64,000 bases of DNA from Desulfosoma caldarium (GCF_003751385.1 NZ_RJVA01000009.1:1-64000); one strand, 5' to 3'; positions 9,062-18,565 are shown, counted from the first letter of the stretch. A program made the numbers and translations. Notes: a model not told the origin generated them from the letters alone.

Positions 9062-10066
9062 GTGGGAAGAGAAGGCTCTGAGGTTTCCGTCAAAATCGCC
9101 GAAGCGCTGCATCCCCTGTGGTCCCTGTGGCACAAGGAACGGTATCTGTTTGCACGGCGCCCTTTGTTTGTCACGCCGCCATGGCTGGACGCATGGAAAC
9201 GCACACTGGGCCAGAACGAATCCCTCTGCCTCTTGATGGCCTACGGAGCTTTTGGCGCCGATGGCTACCTAGCTCTGAAGCTGTGCGATACGGAAGGCCT
9301 TTTTGCCGGAGATCCCGAGGTGTGCGACTACTTTGACGTGGTGATTCGGCCGGGAAGAGAAGAAGCGGTTTGGCGAGCCATGCTGCAAAGCGCCGGTCAG
9401 GCGGGTTTGAAGACGCTGAATCTTTTTCCCGTAAGGCCCACATCCACGGTCATGACCCATGGCGTGCCCCTGGGCCGTGCTTTGGGCTATGCCGTTTCCG
9501 TGGAATCCATCGATGTGACGGTGGAAATGCCTCTGGCCCCGTCCTGGGAAGGATACCTTCAAAGCCTCAACGGAAAGCAACGCCACGAAGTGCGCCGAAA
9601 AATGCGCCGCTTGGAAGAAGCCGGCCAGGTGGACTATCGTGTCGTCTCCACGCCGTCGGAACTGGAACAAGCTTTGGAGGTGTTTTTTCATCTCTTTCAA
9701 AGCAACCGCGACGACAAAGCCCGGTTTCTGACCCCGGCCATTCGAACCTATATGGAAACCTTGTGCCACACCATGGGTCGCGAAGGATTGCTGCGGCTTT
9801 CCTTTCTTCACCTGAACGGCTCACCCGCTGCGTCCGCCTTGTGCTTTGATGACGGGGAAACGGTTTATCTGTATAACAACGGCTACGATGCCGCCTTTGC
9901 CCCCTTGAGCGTGGGGTTGATGCAAACCCTTTTCACCATCAAGGACGCTGCCGAGCGAGGTCGGACACGCTACGAATTCTTGCGCGGCGATGAAACCTAC
10001 AAATTCCGGTTGGGAGGACAGGAAGTGCCTTTATATCGCGTGCACATTTCTCTGGACGCGGCCTAG
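9062..10066 (+). CDS. GNAT-family acyltransferase, BioF2/CelD-like (PF13480 type)
   Basis: A 334-residue protein. The middle and C-terminal part fit the BioF2-like GNAT fold: NGKQRHEVRRKMRRLEEAG, then LSFLHLNGSPAASALCFDDG, YLYNNGYDAAF and YEFLRGDETYKFRLGG. Such proteins transfer acyl or aminoacyl groups in envelope or small-molecule pathways. The GTG at 9062 is favoured because AAGGA sits eight bases upstream; the frame also extends back inside the preceding gene, but that part is a shadow of it. It is followed after 47 bases by a glycosyltransferase gene. Substrate unknown; context suggests acylation of an amino sugar product. Confidence 0.75.
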   Translation: MGREGSEVSVKIAEALHPLWSLWHKERYLFARRPLFVTPPWLDAWKRTLGQNESLCLLMAYGAFGADGYLALKLCDTEGLFAGDPEVCDYFDVVIRPGREEAVWRAMLQSAGQAGLKTLNLFPVRPTSTVMTHGVPLGRALGYAVSVESIDVTVEMPLAPSWEGYLQSLNGKQRHEVRRKMRRLEEAGQVDYRVVSTPSELEQALEVFFHLFQSNRDDKARFLTPAIRTYMETLCHTMGREGLLRLSFLHLNGSPAASALCFDDGETVYLYNNGYDAAFAPLSVGLMQTLFTIKDAAERGRTRYEFLRGDETYKFRLGGQEVPLYRVHISLDAA

Positions 10067-10113
10067 AACGTTTCGTTGCGCTTCCAGCTGATGACCCCAA
10101 AGATGGAAAGCTC

Positions 10114-11583
10114 TTGCGCATGTGCCATTGTTTCCTATCGTCATCACCCACATTTCCCGCAACCCATCCCCATCAGGGCGCTCGACACCTTCGCATCGCC
10201 ATGATCTGCGCCCACTCCAACCCTCTGGGACCTCTCGGACGTCGGGATACGGGCGGAATGAGCGTCTACATTCGCGAGATGTCTCGAGCTTTGGCGTCCC
10301 AAGGACACCACGTTCATCTTTTTGTGGGAGAACCGTCCTCCGGGTCCGAATCTCAAGGCCTGAACGACACACGGCAAACCCAGCGTCAGTATTTCGGACC
10401 CAATGTTCACTGGGTGTCCGTGCCATGCTCGACCACGGTTTCTCAAGAGCCTGTGGAACAGCTCGAGACGGCCCACACCTTTTGCCGAGCCATTGTCAAG
10501 GCGTCGAGAAATGGAAGCGTGGCCGCAACGGGTTCGGCGTTCCGTAATGAAGCGGATTCGGAAGATTTCCGGGCCGTGACATGGAAAAGCGGGCGGCCCT
10601 TTGACGTCATCTTCAGCCATTATTGGCTGTCGGGACTGGCGGGCATTCAAACCGCCCATGTTTTGCAAGTGCCCCATGTGACCATGTTCCATACCTTGGC
10701 CCGATCCAAAGCCGCCGCCTTGGGCCAACCCGTGGACGCTTCCTGCCGGCTGTGCGCCGAACAACTCGTGGCGTATCAAAGCCATGCCGTGGTGGCTCCC
10801 ACCCAGGCGGAAAAGGAAACACTGCTCAATCACTACGGTGTGCCACTCCATCGCATTATCGTGGTGCCCTGCGGCGTGAACGGCCATCTTTTTCGACCGA
10901 GCGACCGCTTCTCGGCGCGTCGGCAACTTCAGCTTCCTGTGGATGCGATCATCTATCTTTTTGTGGGACGGCTCGACCCCATCAAAGGCCTGGACCGCCT
11001 TCTTGCCGCCTTTGCGCGCCTTCCCCGCTCCATGCCGGCACGGCTGGTGATCGTCGGCGGTGACCCGTCGGAGGGCGAACCCTTAAAAGCTTTTCACGAC
11101 ATGGTGCAGGCCCAGGGGCTTGGCAACCGCGTGGTCTTTGCGGGTCGAGTGGACCAGGGTCGGCTTCCGAAATTTTATGCCGCCGCCGATGCGCTGGTCA
11201 TGGCGTCGCACTACGAAAGTTTTGGCCTTGTGGCTCTGGAAGCTTTGGCTTCCGGGCGCCCCGTGATCGGGCCTCCCGTGGGCGTACTGCCGGAAGTTCT
11301 TCGTAGAGCGCACGCCGGCGTGTTGCTCAAGGACAACAGCCCGGACGAGCTTCTTCGAGGCATGACGCTCATCGCCGAGGAACGTCACCGTCAAGGGGCG
11401 TTCCAGGAAGCGGTGCGCCGCAGCCTATCCAAACGGTACGCGTGGCACCGGGTCGCCCAAGACCTGGCCCAGGCCTTGATGCACATCAGCAACCCCAATG
11501 GGCTTTCCAACGTGGCAAAGGAGACCATCATCCATGGACTCGATCGATGCTCTGATCATTGCGGCACATCCGGACGACCCTGA
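10114..11583 (+). CDS. Family 4 glycosyltransferase (MshA/BshA-like fold)
   Basis: A 489-residue (or shorter) GT-B glycosyltransferase. The N-terminus has the GT4 pattern MICAHSNPLGPLG and DTGGMSVYIREMSRAL seen in MshA-type and sucrose-phosphate-type enzymes. The donor site shows FVGRLDPIKGLDRLL and the EX7E motif YESFGLVALEALASG. The true start is unclear: homologues begin just before RIAMICAH, but no good start codon lies there. TTG at 10114 follows GGAAAG, and ATG at 10201 would remove the first strand. The 3' end overlaps the PIG-L gene by 50 bases. Likely transfers a sugar from a nucleotide-sugar to a small acceptor. Confidence 0.85.
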   Translation: MRMCHCFLSSSPTFPATHPHQGARHLRIAMICAHSNPLGPLGRRDTGGMSVYIREMSRALASQGHHVHLFVGEPSSGSESQGLNDTRQTQRQYFGPNVHWVSVPCSTTVSQEPVEQLETAHTFCRAIVKASRNGSVAATGSAFRNEADSEDFRAVTWKSGRPFDVIFSHYWLSGLAGIQTAHVLQVPHVTMFHTLARSKAAALGQPVDASCRLCAEQLVAYQSHAVVAPTQAEKETLLNHYGVPLHRIIVVPCGVNGHLFRPSDRFSARRQLQLPVDAIIYLFVGRLDPIKGLDRLLAAFARLPRSMPARLVIVGGDPSEGEPLKAFHDMVQAQGLGNRVVFAGRVDQGRLPKFYAAADALVMASHYESFGLVALEALASGRPVIGPPVGVLPEVLRRAHAGVLLKDNSPDELLRGMTLIAEERHRQGAFQEAVRRSLSKRYAWHRVAQDLAQALMHISNPNGLSNVAKETIIHGLDRCSDHCGTSGRP

Positions 11584-12226
11584 ATTCGGCGCTGCAGGCA
11601 CCGTTGCCAAATGGACGCGTGAGGGGAAAAGGGTCGTTTACGTCATCTGCACGGACGGAGACAAAGGCACCAACGACCGCGCCATGAATCCCAAGGAACT
11701 GGCCCGCATTCGCCAAGATGAGCAACAAGCCGCCGCTCGAGTTCTTGGAGTGCAGGAGGTGGTGTTTTTGCACTATCCGGATCAGGGTTTAGAAGACACG
11801 CCCGAGTTTCGTCGGGAACTGGTGCGCTCGATACGTCGTTTTCGGCCGGCCATTGTGCTCTCTTCAGACCCTTACCGGCGCTATCTGTGGCATCGAGACC
11901 ACCGCATTGTAGGCCAGGTGGTCATGGACGCGGTGTTTCCCTACGCTCGGGACCATCTCGCCTATCCCGAGCTCCTGGCCGAAGGGCTGGAACCGCACAA
12001 GGTCAAAGAAGCTTGGTTTTGGGCGGCCGAAGACATCAACCATCGAGAAGACATCACCGATACTTTTGACCTGAAGATCGAAGCCCTGCAGTGCCATGCC
12101 AGTCAGTGGAACAGCCATCCCGTGCGGGACATTCGCACCTGGCTGGAGCAACGGTTCCGCAAAGCCGCCGAAGGCACGCCGTACACCTATGCGGAAGCCT
12201 TTCATCGCGTGGTTTTGCCCGAATGA
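11534..12226 (+). CDS. PIG-L/LmbE-family deacetylase
   Basis: A 230-residue zinc-dependent N-deacetylase of the LmbE family. The metal and catalytic motif AHPDDPEF lies near residue 12 and the second metal site is in WHRDHRIVG near 120. Families with this fold include MshB, BshB and GlcNAc-PI deacetylases. The ATG at 11534 is preceded by AAAGGAG ten bases upstream. The gene overlaps the glycosyltransferase gene, a pairing typical of mycothiol and bacillithiol pathways and of some glycolipid pathways. The actual substrate is inferred only as a GlcNAc-type product of the neighbour. Confidence 0.87.
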   Translation: MDSIDALIIAAHPDDPEFGAAGTVAKWTREGKRVVYVICTDGDKGTNDRAMNPKELARIRQDEQQAAARVLGVQEVVFLHYPDQGLEDTPEFRRELVRSIRRFRPAIVLSSDPYRRYLWHRDHRIVGQVVMDAVFPYARDHLAYPELLAEGLEPHKVKEAWFWAAEDINHREDITDTFDLKIEALQCHASQWNSHPVRDIRTWLEQRFRKAAEGTPYTYAEAFHRVVLPE

Positions 12227-12227
12227 G

Positions 12228-12869
12228 TCACGCACTCCACGCCACATCCCCGCACATATTCTCAGGGACTCCCCGGCGAAGAAACGCTTCAAAAGCCGTG
12301 CGTTCGTAGCCCACGTTGGTCGGAGGCCCATGACCCGGAAAGACCAAAACGGTGTCGGGCAGGGTGAAGATTTTTTGGGTCAGCGAAGCAAGGATTTGAC
12401 GAAAAGCGGCGGGGGTTTCCGTCCGTCCCGGGCCGTTGGGGAACAAGGTGTCTCCGGAAAAAAGCACTTGACCGAACCGTAGGCAGAGGCTTCCCGGCGT
12501 GTGGCCCGGAGTATGCAAAACGCGCCCTGTCAAGGACCCCACGGCAAGGTCCTGGTCATCCTGCAGCACCAGATCCGGGTTCACCGGAAGCCGAGGAGCG
12601 TCCAGAGCCTGAACCCAGACGGGAATGCCGGTCTTATCCACCAGGCTTTGAAGCCCCTGGATGTGATCGACATGGGTATGAGTGAGCACCAGGGCCTTCA
12701 AAGGCGCCTGAAATCGAACGGTATCGATCCCCTGGGGCGCGTCAATGAGAATTCCTTGCCCGGTTTTTCGACACACCAGTTCGTAGGCGTTTACGGCGTA
12801 GGGGCCCAGTGTGTGGCGCGCCACCATAACATCGCCGAGAGTCAGCACGATTCCGTTTTTCAACCCCAT
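12228..12869 (-). CDS. Metallo-beta-lactamase fold hydrolase (glyoxalase II-like)
   Basis: A 213-residue MBL-fold enzyme with the metal motif THTHVDHIQG, then HTPGHTPGS, FSGDTLF and VFPGHGPPT. These fit the glyoxalase II/persulfide dioxygenase-like group of thioester hydrolases. The gene converges on the PIG-L gene with one base between stops and ends the block containing proS. A weak GAGGG precedes the ATG. The precise substrate cannot be told. Nearness to a possible thiol-biosynthesis set is suggestive, but the gene is on the other strand. Confidence 0.85.
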   Translation of the reverse strand: MGLKNGIVLTLGDVMVARHTLGPYAVNAYELVCRKTGQGILIDAPQGIDTVRFQAPLKALVLTHTHVDHIQGLQSLVDKTGIPVWVQALDAPRLPVNPDLVLQDDQDLAVGSLTGRVLHTPGHTPGSLCLRFGQVLFSGDTLFPNGPGRTETPAAFRQILASLTQKIFTLPDTVLVFPGHGPPTNVGYERTAFEAFLRRGVPENMCGDVAWSA

Positions 12870-12932
12870 CGTCGCCCTCTGTGCTCCCTTGCGCGTCGGC
12901 GCCTGTAAGCTGGGAGCGTCGGCTGCCCTTCC

Positions 12933-14690
12933 TTACCCCATTTCAGGCAACAGCGGCAGTCCGTCCAGGGAAGGAGAAAGATCCGCGACAATCCGCGCCA
13001 CAGCGGCCTCGATTTCATCGCGACCAAAAAAGAACACCTCGCCCGTTCGGCGCACTTTGACTTCAAAGGTGCCTTTCTTTAAACCTCGCTGGCTCACCAC
13101 CACGCGAAGGGGAATGCCCAGAAGGTCGGCGTCCTTGAGTTTCACCCCCGGGGATTCGTCTCTGTCGTCGTAGAGGACCTCCCATCGGGTTCGAAGAGCT
13201 TCATACAAGGCGTCGGCCGCGTCATCCACCTCGGGACTCTTACCCAAAGTACTCAGAATCACCTGGTACGGGGCAATGGTCACCGGCCAGATAATACCCG
13301 CTTCATCGTGCCACTGTTCCACAGCCGAGGCCATGAGCCTTTCCACACCGATGCCGTAGCATCCCATGACCACCCGATGATTCGCCCCATCCGCTCCAAG
13401 AAAGGTCACATCCATGGTGTCTGGAGCGGTGTACTTGGTTCCCAGCTTAAAGGTGTGGCCCAGCTCTATGCCACGGCGAACGTCCAACCGGCCTGAAGCA
13501 CACTGAGCGCACGTGTCCCCCGAACGCACTTCGGCAATGTCCACCTGTTCCGTGACGGGAAAATCTCGGCCGGGCAGAACGTTTTTCAGGTGGACATCCA
13601 CGGCGTTTCCACCGGCGATGTAGAGGGTTTCATGGCCCACGGACGTGTCCACAACAACACGAAGGTTTTTGTCCTTCAGGCCCACCGGCGACAAAAAACC
13701 GCCGAAAAGCCCATGGCGTTCCAGAAGATCTTCTGAAGCCAAGTCCACGTGCACGGCTTTGAGATGGTTGGCCAGTTTGGTCACCGAAATGTTGAAGTCG
13801 CCTCGAACCACAGCCAGCACCAAACGACCGTCGGCATCGTAAGCCACCGTCTTGAGAAAATGATCTTCCGTGGTTTGAAAAAATTCCATGAGGTCCCCAA
13901 TGGTCTTCACACCCGGTGTGGCCACGGAAGCCATGGCCGGTGGATTCGCCGACAGGTCCTTGACGGCTGGTTTCAAGCCCACCGCCTTTTCCGTGTTGGC
14001 TCGATAGTCGCACTGCGTGCACACCACAAACTGGTCTTCTCCATGAGCGGATTCCAGCATGAATTCATGGGATCCCGTGCCGCCCATGATGCCCGTGTCC
14101 GCTTCAATGGGCACGGCGTTAAGTCCACAACGGGCAAAGATGCGCAAATATGCGTTGTAAATTCTCGGATAGTAACGGTCCAGATCCTCGAAGTCGGGAT
14201 GAAAACTGTAACCGTCCTTCATCTGGAATTCGCGCACGCGCAACAGCCCCGCTCGAGGCCTCGCCTCATCGCGAACCTTTGTCTGAATCTGGTAAAGCAT
14301 CACGGGCAAATCCCGGTAAGAGCGCAGAAATTTTTTAGCAATGTCAGTCACGATTTCTTCGTGGGTCATGGCCAACACGAATTCCCGCTGCCGCCGGTCT
14401 CGAAAGCGAAAGAGTTCCGGCCCGATGTCAAAATACCGCTTGGTGGCTTTCCACAATTCCGCCGGATTGAGCACGGGCATGGTCACTTCCAAGCCGTCGA
14501 TCCCGTCCATTTCCTCTCGAATGATTTTTTTGATCTTTTCGGCCACTCGGTGCCCCAAGGGCAGCAGGGAATAAATGCCGGCAGCTGCGGGGTAAATGTA
14601 GGATCCGCGAAGCAGCAACACGTGGGATGGTGTCTCCGCTTCCTTGGGCACTTCGTACTGCGTGTGTATAAAAGAGCGGCTATAGCGCAT
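12933..14690 (-). CDS. proS: Prolyl-tRNA synthetase, bacterial type with editing insertion
   Basis: A 585-residue class II synthetase that charges tRNA-Pro in the cytoplasm. The catalytic core shows [14 protein letters not shown], the motif 2 region [19 protein letters not shown], and motif 3 [18 protein letters not shown] YbaK-type editing insertion occupies roughly residues 220-385. The C-terminal anticodon-binding domain ends the protein ([20 protein letters not shown]). Length is typical for ProS with the insertion. AAGGAGG precedes the ATG. Transcribed alone or with the downstream MBL gene 63 bases away. Confidence 0.97.
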   Translation of the reverse strand: MRYSRSFIHTQYEVPKEAETPSHVLLLRGSYIYPAAAGIYSLLPLGHRVAEKIKKIIREEMDGIDGLEVTMPVLNPAELWKATKRYFDIGPELFRFRDRRQREFVLAMTHEEIVTDIAKKFLRSYRDLPVMLYQIQTKVRDEARPRAGLLRVREFQMKDGYSFHPDFEDLDRYYPRIYNAYLRIFARCGLNAVPIEADTGIMGGTGSHEFMLESAHGEDQFVVCTQCDYRANTEKAVGLKPAVKDLSANPPAMASVATPGVKTIGDLMEFFQTTEDHFLKTVAYDADGRLVLAVVRGDFNISVTKLANHLKAVHVDLASEDLLERHGLFGGFLSPVGLKDKNLRVVVDTSVGHETLYIAGGNAVDVHLKNVLPGRDFPVTEQVDIAEVRSGDTCAQCASGRLDVRRGIELGHTFKLGTKYTAPDTMDVTFLGADGANHRVVMGCYGIGVERLMASAVEQWHDEAGIIWPVTIAPYQVILSTLGKSPEVDDAADALYEALRTRWEVLYDDRDESPGVKLKDADLLGIPLRVVVSQRGLKKGTFEVKVRRTGEVFFFGRDEIEAAVARIVADLSPSLDGLPLLPEMG

Positions 14691-15031
14691 GGGCGGGACC
14701 TCCTTTTAATCTGGCTTGGGACTTTCCGTTAGTTATTAAGGCTTTAGACATTAGCATGGAAGGTCCGCGGACCACAACTTGAAAACACGGCCTTGGATGA
14801 GCTTGTCTGAAAAGGCCTTTGAAAGGAAGCCATCGCGCGCGTCGGCACACGTCGCGACAACGGATCGCGCGCAGAGGGGACATCGCAGCTGGAGCCTGTG
14901 ATTCCCTTTTCCAGGAAAGTTTATGATTTGCCCCTTGGCCGATGCCTCGAGACTTGGTATGAATCGGCACGCCTTCGGGCAGCTTTGGCACCAGCATTCA
15001 ACATCCCGGCACAAAGGAGTCTTCCACCACC
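14691..15031. other. Divergent intergenic region (341 bp)
   Basis: This spacer separates proS (minus) from the YkgJ-type gene (plus). I see no coding sequence or structured RNA that I can name. It holds the proS ribosome site at its left end, a possible plus-strand promoter at 14935-14963 and the AAAGGAG site of the next gene at its right end. Confidence 0.5.
14935..14963 (+). promoter_or_regulatory. Possible sigma70-type promoter for the YkgJ-type gene
   Basis: TTGGCC and TATGAA are separated by 17 bases and lie about 70 bases upstream of the ATG at 15032. The -35 match is partial, so this is only a candidate. Confidence 0.35.
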
Positions 15032-16003
15032 ATGACACCCCATGAACCCTTTCAAAAGACGACGCCGGCCGACGCGCAGTCTCCGGCATGCTGGACCGCG
15101 GAAACCCTGCGCGACACACTGCTGCGTCACGTCCAGGAACTGGCGCGCCATCCCGAAAACAAGGTGCCTGCGGAACGGCTCGTGTTGCAACTGACCCAGG
15201 ATACGGATTTTCAAGCGATCCTGAAAACCTGGAACACCCTGAACGGCCCTGATCGCGTGGCCGCGTGGAAAAAGGTCCTCGGCCTGGCCGAACACCATGC
15301 CCGTGAAATTCTTCCGGCATGCGTGCAATGCGGCGAATGCTGTCGCTCGGGCAGTCCCACACTGCACCTGGAAGACTTGGAACTGCTGCAGAAGGGGGCC
15401 CTTGCGTGGAACGCGCTCTACACGTTGCGCCGAGGCGAACCCGTGCGGTCGCCTTTCAAGAAGGAGCTGGTTTTTCTCTTGGATGAGCGCATCAAGGTGC
15501 GGGAAAAGCCGGGGACGACGGAATGCCTCTTTCTCGATGCCTCCACAAACCAATGCCGCATCTACGCCGACCGGCCTCTGCAGTGCCGCGCTCAGGCGTG
15601 TTGGGATGCCGGGCCCGCCGAAGATTTGAGCAAACAGCCGTATTTGACGCGGCGTGACCTCTTTAAGGACGTGGAACTTCTGATGGATATCATCGCCGAA
15701 CACGACCGTCGCTGCCGATTCGATCAGCTGGCCGCTGCGTTTCGAGAACTGGACGCGACCAAGGGCGCTTCGGTGGATAAACTGCTTCACCTTTTGGCCT
15801 ACGAAGACCACTTTCGAAACGTCATGGCCGAAAAATTAAACATTCCCGAGGACTACATGGAATTGGTCTTCGGTCGAAGCTTTGCCGACCTGGTGCAGGT
15901 GTTTGGATGCCGCGTGCGCACGGAACCCGACGGCACTCGTGTGCTCGTTCCGGACCAGGACGCCGCCTCGCTTTCCGGCAATGAGGCGGCAAAAGAAACG
16001 TAG
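15032..16003 (+). CDS. YkgJ-type cysteine cluster protein
   Basis: A 323-residue protein with the Cys-rich pattern of the YkgJ (CxxCxxxCC) family. CVQCGECCRSG begins at about residue 96, and CLFLDASTNQC plus LQCRAQACW lie near 165-190. The cysteines probably bind zinc or an Fe-S cluster. The family has no agreed function. The N-terminal 90 and C-terminal 130 residues are helical and add to the core domain. AAAGGAG precedes the ATG. A short hairpin at the end may terminate the transcript. Confidence 0.8.
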   Translation: MTPHEPFQKTTPADAQSPACWTAETLRDTLLRHVQELARHPENKVPAERLVLQLTQDTDFQAILKTWNTLNGPDRVAAWKKVLGLAEHHAREILPACVQCGECCRSGSPTLHLEDLELLQKGALAWNALYTLRRGEPVRSPFKKELVFLLDERIKVREKPGTTECLFLDASTNQCRIYADRPLQCRAQACWDAGPAEDLSKQPYLTRRDLFKDVELLMDIIAEHDRRCRFDQLAAAFRELDATKGASVDKLLHLLAYEDHFRNVMAEKLNIPEDYMELVFGRSFADLVQVFGCRVRTEPDGTRVLVPDQDAASLSGNEAAKET

Positions 16004-16020
16004 AACCCACAGGTGGGTTT
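16004..16020 (+). terminator. Short hairpin at the end of the YkgJ-type gene
   Basis: AACCCA and TGGGTT (16004-16009 and 16014-16019) form a six-base stem with a CAGG loop directly after the stop codon, followed by TTCT. It is compact and only weakly U-rich, so terminator activity is plausible but not certain. Confidence 0.45.
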
Positions 16021-16126
16021 CTCCATGAGCGCGCAGGGAACAGAGCGGTTTTCTTGATGGAAGAGAAAGCGCCTGCGCCGCATAACTTCGAATTCGTCAG
16101 GGACTTGTCCCCGGCCCAAACGGGAA

Positions 16127-16165
16127 GCGGGAATCCATAACGGGTTTTAGGCCGTGGATTCCCGC
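16127..16165. repeat. Inverted repeat, 11-bp arms
   Basis: GCGGGAATCCA at 16127-16137 is mirrored exactly by TGGATTCCCGC at 16155-16165 around a 17-base loop. The GCGGGAATCC core is common in intergenic repeat families of proteobacteria. It lies between two convergent genes and could act as a bidirectional mRNA end or a mobile repeat. No second copy was noticed in this window. Confidence 0.7.
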
Positions 16166-16268
16166 TTGGTGCTATCCCGGGGCGAGCCCTGACGCCGGCA
16201 GCGGCAAGCCCTCTGGGTCTAAGACCTGGAGTGACGCCAAGGGCCGGGAGGCGTTGGCGCAAGAGCCT

Positions 16269-16640
16269 TCACGTCGATGAAGACCGAAAGAGCGTGTAGC
16301 ACACCTGGTCGCCGACCTTTGTGGCTTTCGCCAATTCCATGTGGCGCAACACCGCGAAATCGGATCGAAATGTGGTTTCGTCCATGTTGAGGGCTTTGAG
16401 GATGTCGTCCAAAGGCATCGGCCCGTTGGCTTCAAGAAGTTCCAAAATCCGCTTCTGACGTTCCGTCAAACCTGTTTGGCCTTCACCGGTCCTCTTGGCA
16501 CTGTAGACGGCCCAGGGGTCACAGACCTTGGGAACGGCCATGCGGTCCAGATAGCAGTCTTCGCAGACCGTTTCTCCTGCCAGTTCATAGCGATCGTCAT
16601 CGGGGGCAAGAGAAACGCCGCATCGTGCACACTTCGTCAT
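16269..16640 (-). CDS. Zinc-ribbon plus winged-helix small regulator
   Basis: A 123-residue protein. An N-terminal zinc ribbon is formed by CARCGVSL and CEDCYLDR within the first 30 residues. Residues about 58-115 form a winged helix of the MarR/ROK-like type (ERQKRILELLEANGPMPLDD, then MDETTFRSDFAVLRHMELA). AAGGAGG lies just upstream of the ATG. It is 66 bases downstream of the hydroxyacid dehydrogenase gene on the same strand and may belong to that transcript. A DNA-binding role is inferred from the fold; the target is unknown. Confidence 0.8.
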   Translation of the reverse strand: MTKCARCGVSLAPDDDRYELAGETVCEDCYLDRMAVPKVCDPWAVYSAKRTGEGQTGLTERQKRILELLEANGPMPLDDILKALNMDETTFRSDFAVLRHMELAKATKVGDQVCYTLFRSSST

Positions 16641-16706
16641 AGTCCTGAACCTCCTTCACTCGTCTTCATGGTGCATAGCCTGGATTCCCTCCCGTTTTTG
16701 CTCCCG

Positions 16707-17645
16707 TCATGGGGCCTGGGACGGCTTGTGCCCGGCAAGGGTTTCCAGGGCGAGAAGGAGCGCCTGGGTGCCTTTGCGGCCGTAGCCCTGCGCCTTGACG
16801 GCGGTGTACAGTTGGTGGACCAGGGCGAGGCCAGGGAGAACCACCTGCAGGCGCTGGGATTCTTCAAGGGCGATGCCCATGTCTTTGATAAAATGTTCCA
16901 CGTAAAAGCCCGGTTCAAAATCGCGGCGCATCATGCGCGGCACCAGGTTATCCAAGGCCCAGCACGCGGCGGCACCTCCACGAATGCTTTGCAGCACTTT
17001 TTCGGGATCCAGTCCCGCCCGCATCGCGTAAAGAAGGCTTTCGCAGACGCCGATCATGGTTCCGGCGATGACAATTTGATTGCACATCTTGGCATGTTGG
17101 CCAGATCCTGCAGGGCCGTGGTGCACAATGTTCTTTCCGAGAATGCGCAGCAGTGGTTCAACGGCCTGAACGGCCTCAGCGTCGCCCCCCACCATGATGG
17201 AAAGGGTCGCCTGCCTCGCTCCCACATCACCTCCTGAAACCGGCGCATCCACGGCCCAAGCGCCACGGCGTCGCGCTTCCGCATGGATGGCTTGCGCCAG
17301 CCGTGGTTCCGTCGTGGTCATGTCCACCAAAACGGATCCCTGCTGCAGGCCTTCAAAAATGCCTTTCGGGCCGAAATAGACTTCTCGCACATCTTCGGGA
17401 AAGCCCACCATGGTGAAAACCACGTGGCACGAGGCGGCCACCTCGGCCGCCGACGCCGCCCACCGGGCTCCGCGTTCCAGCAGCGGTTCGGCCTTGGCTC
17501 GATGGCGGTTGAACACCGTCACCGCATACCCCGCATCCAAAAGATGGCCGCACATGGCCGATCCCATGACGCCCGTACCGATCCAGCCGATGGGTGTTCG
17601 AGCCGGGTCACACACCGGGAGCATACCCTTTTCCGAGATCTCCAT
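16707..17645 (-). CDS. Beta-hydroxyacid dehydrogenase (3-hydroxyisobutyrate dehydrogenase family)
   Basis: A 312-residue NAD(P)-dependent oxidoreductase. The dinucleotide site is IGWIGTGVMGSAMCGHLL near residue 20. The substrate-binding segment is DAPVSGGDVGARQATLS, and the catalytic Lys is in GSGQHAKMCNQIV near residue 185. Family members oxidise 3-hydroxyisobutyrate, tartronate semialdehyde, gamma-hydroxybutyrate or related acids; the exact substrate cannot be read. GAGGAGGAG precedes the ATG. The flavin reductase gene 44 bases upstream on the same strand may be cotranscribed. Confidence 0.88.
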   Translation of the reverse strand: MEISEKGMLPVCDPARTPIGWIGTGVMGSAMCGHLLDAGYAVTVFNRHRAKAEPLLERGARWAASAAEVAASCHVVFTMVGFPEDVREVYFGPKGIFEGLQQGSVLVDMTTTEPRLAQAIHAEARRRGAWAVDAPVSGGDVGARQATLSIMVGGDAEAVQAVEPLLRILGKNIVHHGPAGSGQHAKMCNQIVIAGTMIGVCESLLYAMRAGLDPEKVLQSIRGGAAACWALDNLVPRMMRRDFEPGFYVEHFIKDMGIALEESQRLQVVLPGLALVHQLYTAVKAQGYGRKGTQALLLALETLAGHKPSQAP

Positions 17646-17689
17646 AGCTCCTCCTCGAGCACAACTTTTCGCTCATTGCAGCTTTTTCG

Positions 17690-18565
17690 TTATGTGTTCT
17701 CCGGCCGAACCCACGTGCCCGTGTCTTTGTAGGCTCGGGTCACGGCCTTGAGCTCATCGCGGCGTTTCATGAAGAGGTCTTTCATGCTCTGAAGCCATTT
17801 GAGGTGCGCCACGGTGTCTTCCCGAGTGAGGAAAAGCGGGTGTTCTCCCCGAATGGTTTCCACGGCAAAAGAGGCGCCGTCCCAGCGGAGCGTGCCTTCG
17901 CTGCTGCAGGTCATGCACCGAATCTTTTGGACGCCGGAACCTGCAGGGTCCGCCGAGGGAAGGAACCGGAAAGTATCCCCGCCGCACAACGGACATCGCG
18001 GCGTTTTGGAATCGGGCGTTTCGGCTCCCTCTTCCAAAGCCCGGGCCAATTTGCGTGCGGCAGCAGGGCCCTCATGGCCCAGCAGGACTTCCCCGGGAAG
18101 CGCCCCGTACACGACTTCGCACCCACGGTGATCGGCCAGAATGAGTTTGAGAAAGCTGTCCACCACAAGTTTGGTGTAACCTTCGAGTCCCGTCACACCG
18201 GCAATGGCCACCCCTACGGCGGGTTTTCCCCAGAGCGCATCGATGTGCGCGTAAAAGCTCAAACCGCGATCCAACAAGCGCTTGAGGCTTGCGTTGGCCC
18301 CAAGAAAATACGTGGGGGCGGCGACAACCAAGGCGTCGGCTTTAACCATTTCCTCCAAAACCAAGGGCAAGTTGTCCCTTTGGACGCAGCGCATGGGCCC
18401 GAAAAGGCATTGGTAGCAGGCCAGGCATGGGCGAATGTCCAGTTCGGGAAGCCTGATGAGCCGAAGGTTCCAGGATCCTTTCAGACACCGATGGATTTCC
18501 TTGATGAAGATCTCACTGTTGCCAAACTTTCTGGGGGATGCCACAAGTCCCAACAGCGTTTTCAT
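17690..18565 (-). CDS. Flavodoxin-fold NAD(P)H-dependent FMN reductase-like protein with zinc ribbon
   Basis: A 291-residue protein. The N-terminus has the FMN-binding pattern GLVASPRKFGNSEIFIKEI. A cysteine motif (CLACYQCLFGPMRC) and the conserved APTYFLGANASLKRLLDR follow, as in iron-sulfur flavoproteins and multimeric flavodoxin WrbA-like proteins. A C-terminal zinc ribbon (CPLCGG and CMTCSSEG) is an added element. I start it at 18565, where AAAGGAG lies eleven bases upstream, rather than at an earlier in-frame codon at 18634. A redox role in an anaerobe is likely; the substrate is unknown. Confidence 0.82.
   Translation of the reverse strand: MKTLLGLVASPRKFGNSEIFIKEIHRCLKGSWNLRLIRLPELDIRPCLACYQCLFGPMRCVQRDNLPLVLEEMVKADALVVAAPTYFLGANASLKRLLDRGLSFYAHIDALWGKPAVGVAIAGVTGLEGYTKLVVDSFLKLILADHRGCEVVYGALPGEVLLGHEGPAAARKLARALEEGAETPDSKTPRCPLCGGDTFRFLPSADPAGSGVQKIRCMTCSSEGTLRWDGASFAVETIRGEHPLFLTREDTVAHLKWLQSMKDLFMKRRDELKAVTRAYKDTGTWVRPENT

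Noticed and set aside
14691-15031. T-box or other aminoacylation-sensing leader upstream of proS
   Set aside because: No specifier hairpin, T-box sequence or terminator could be found near the proS start.
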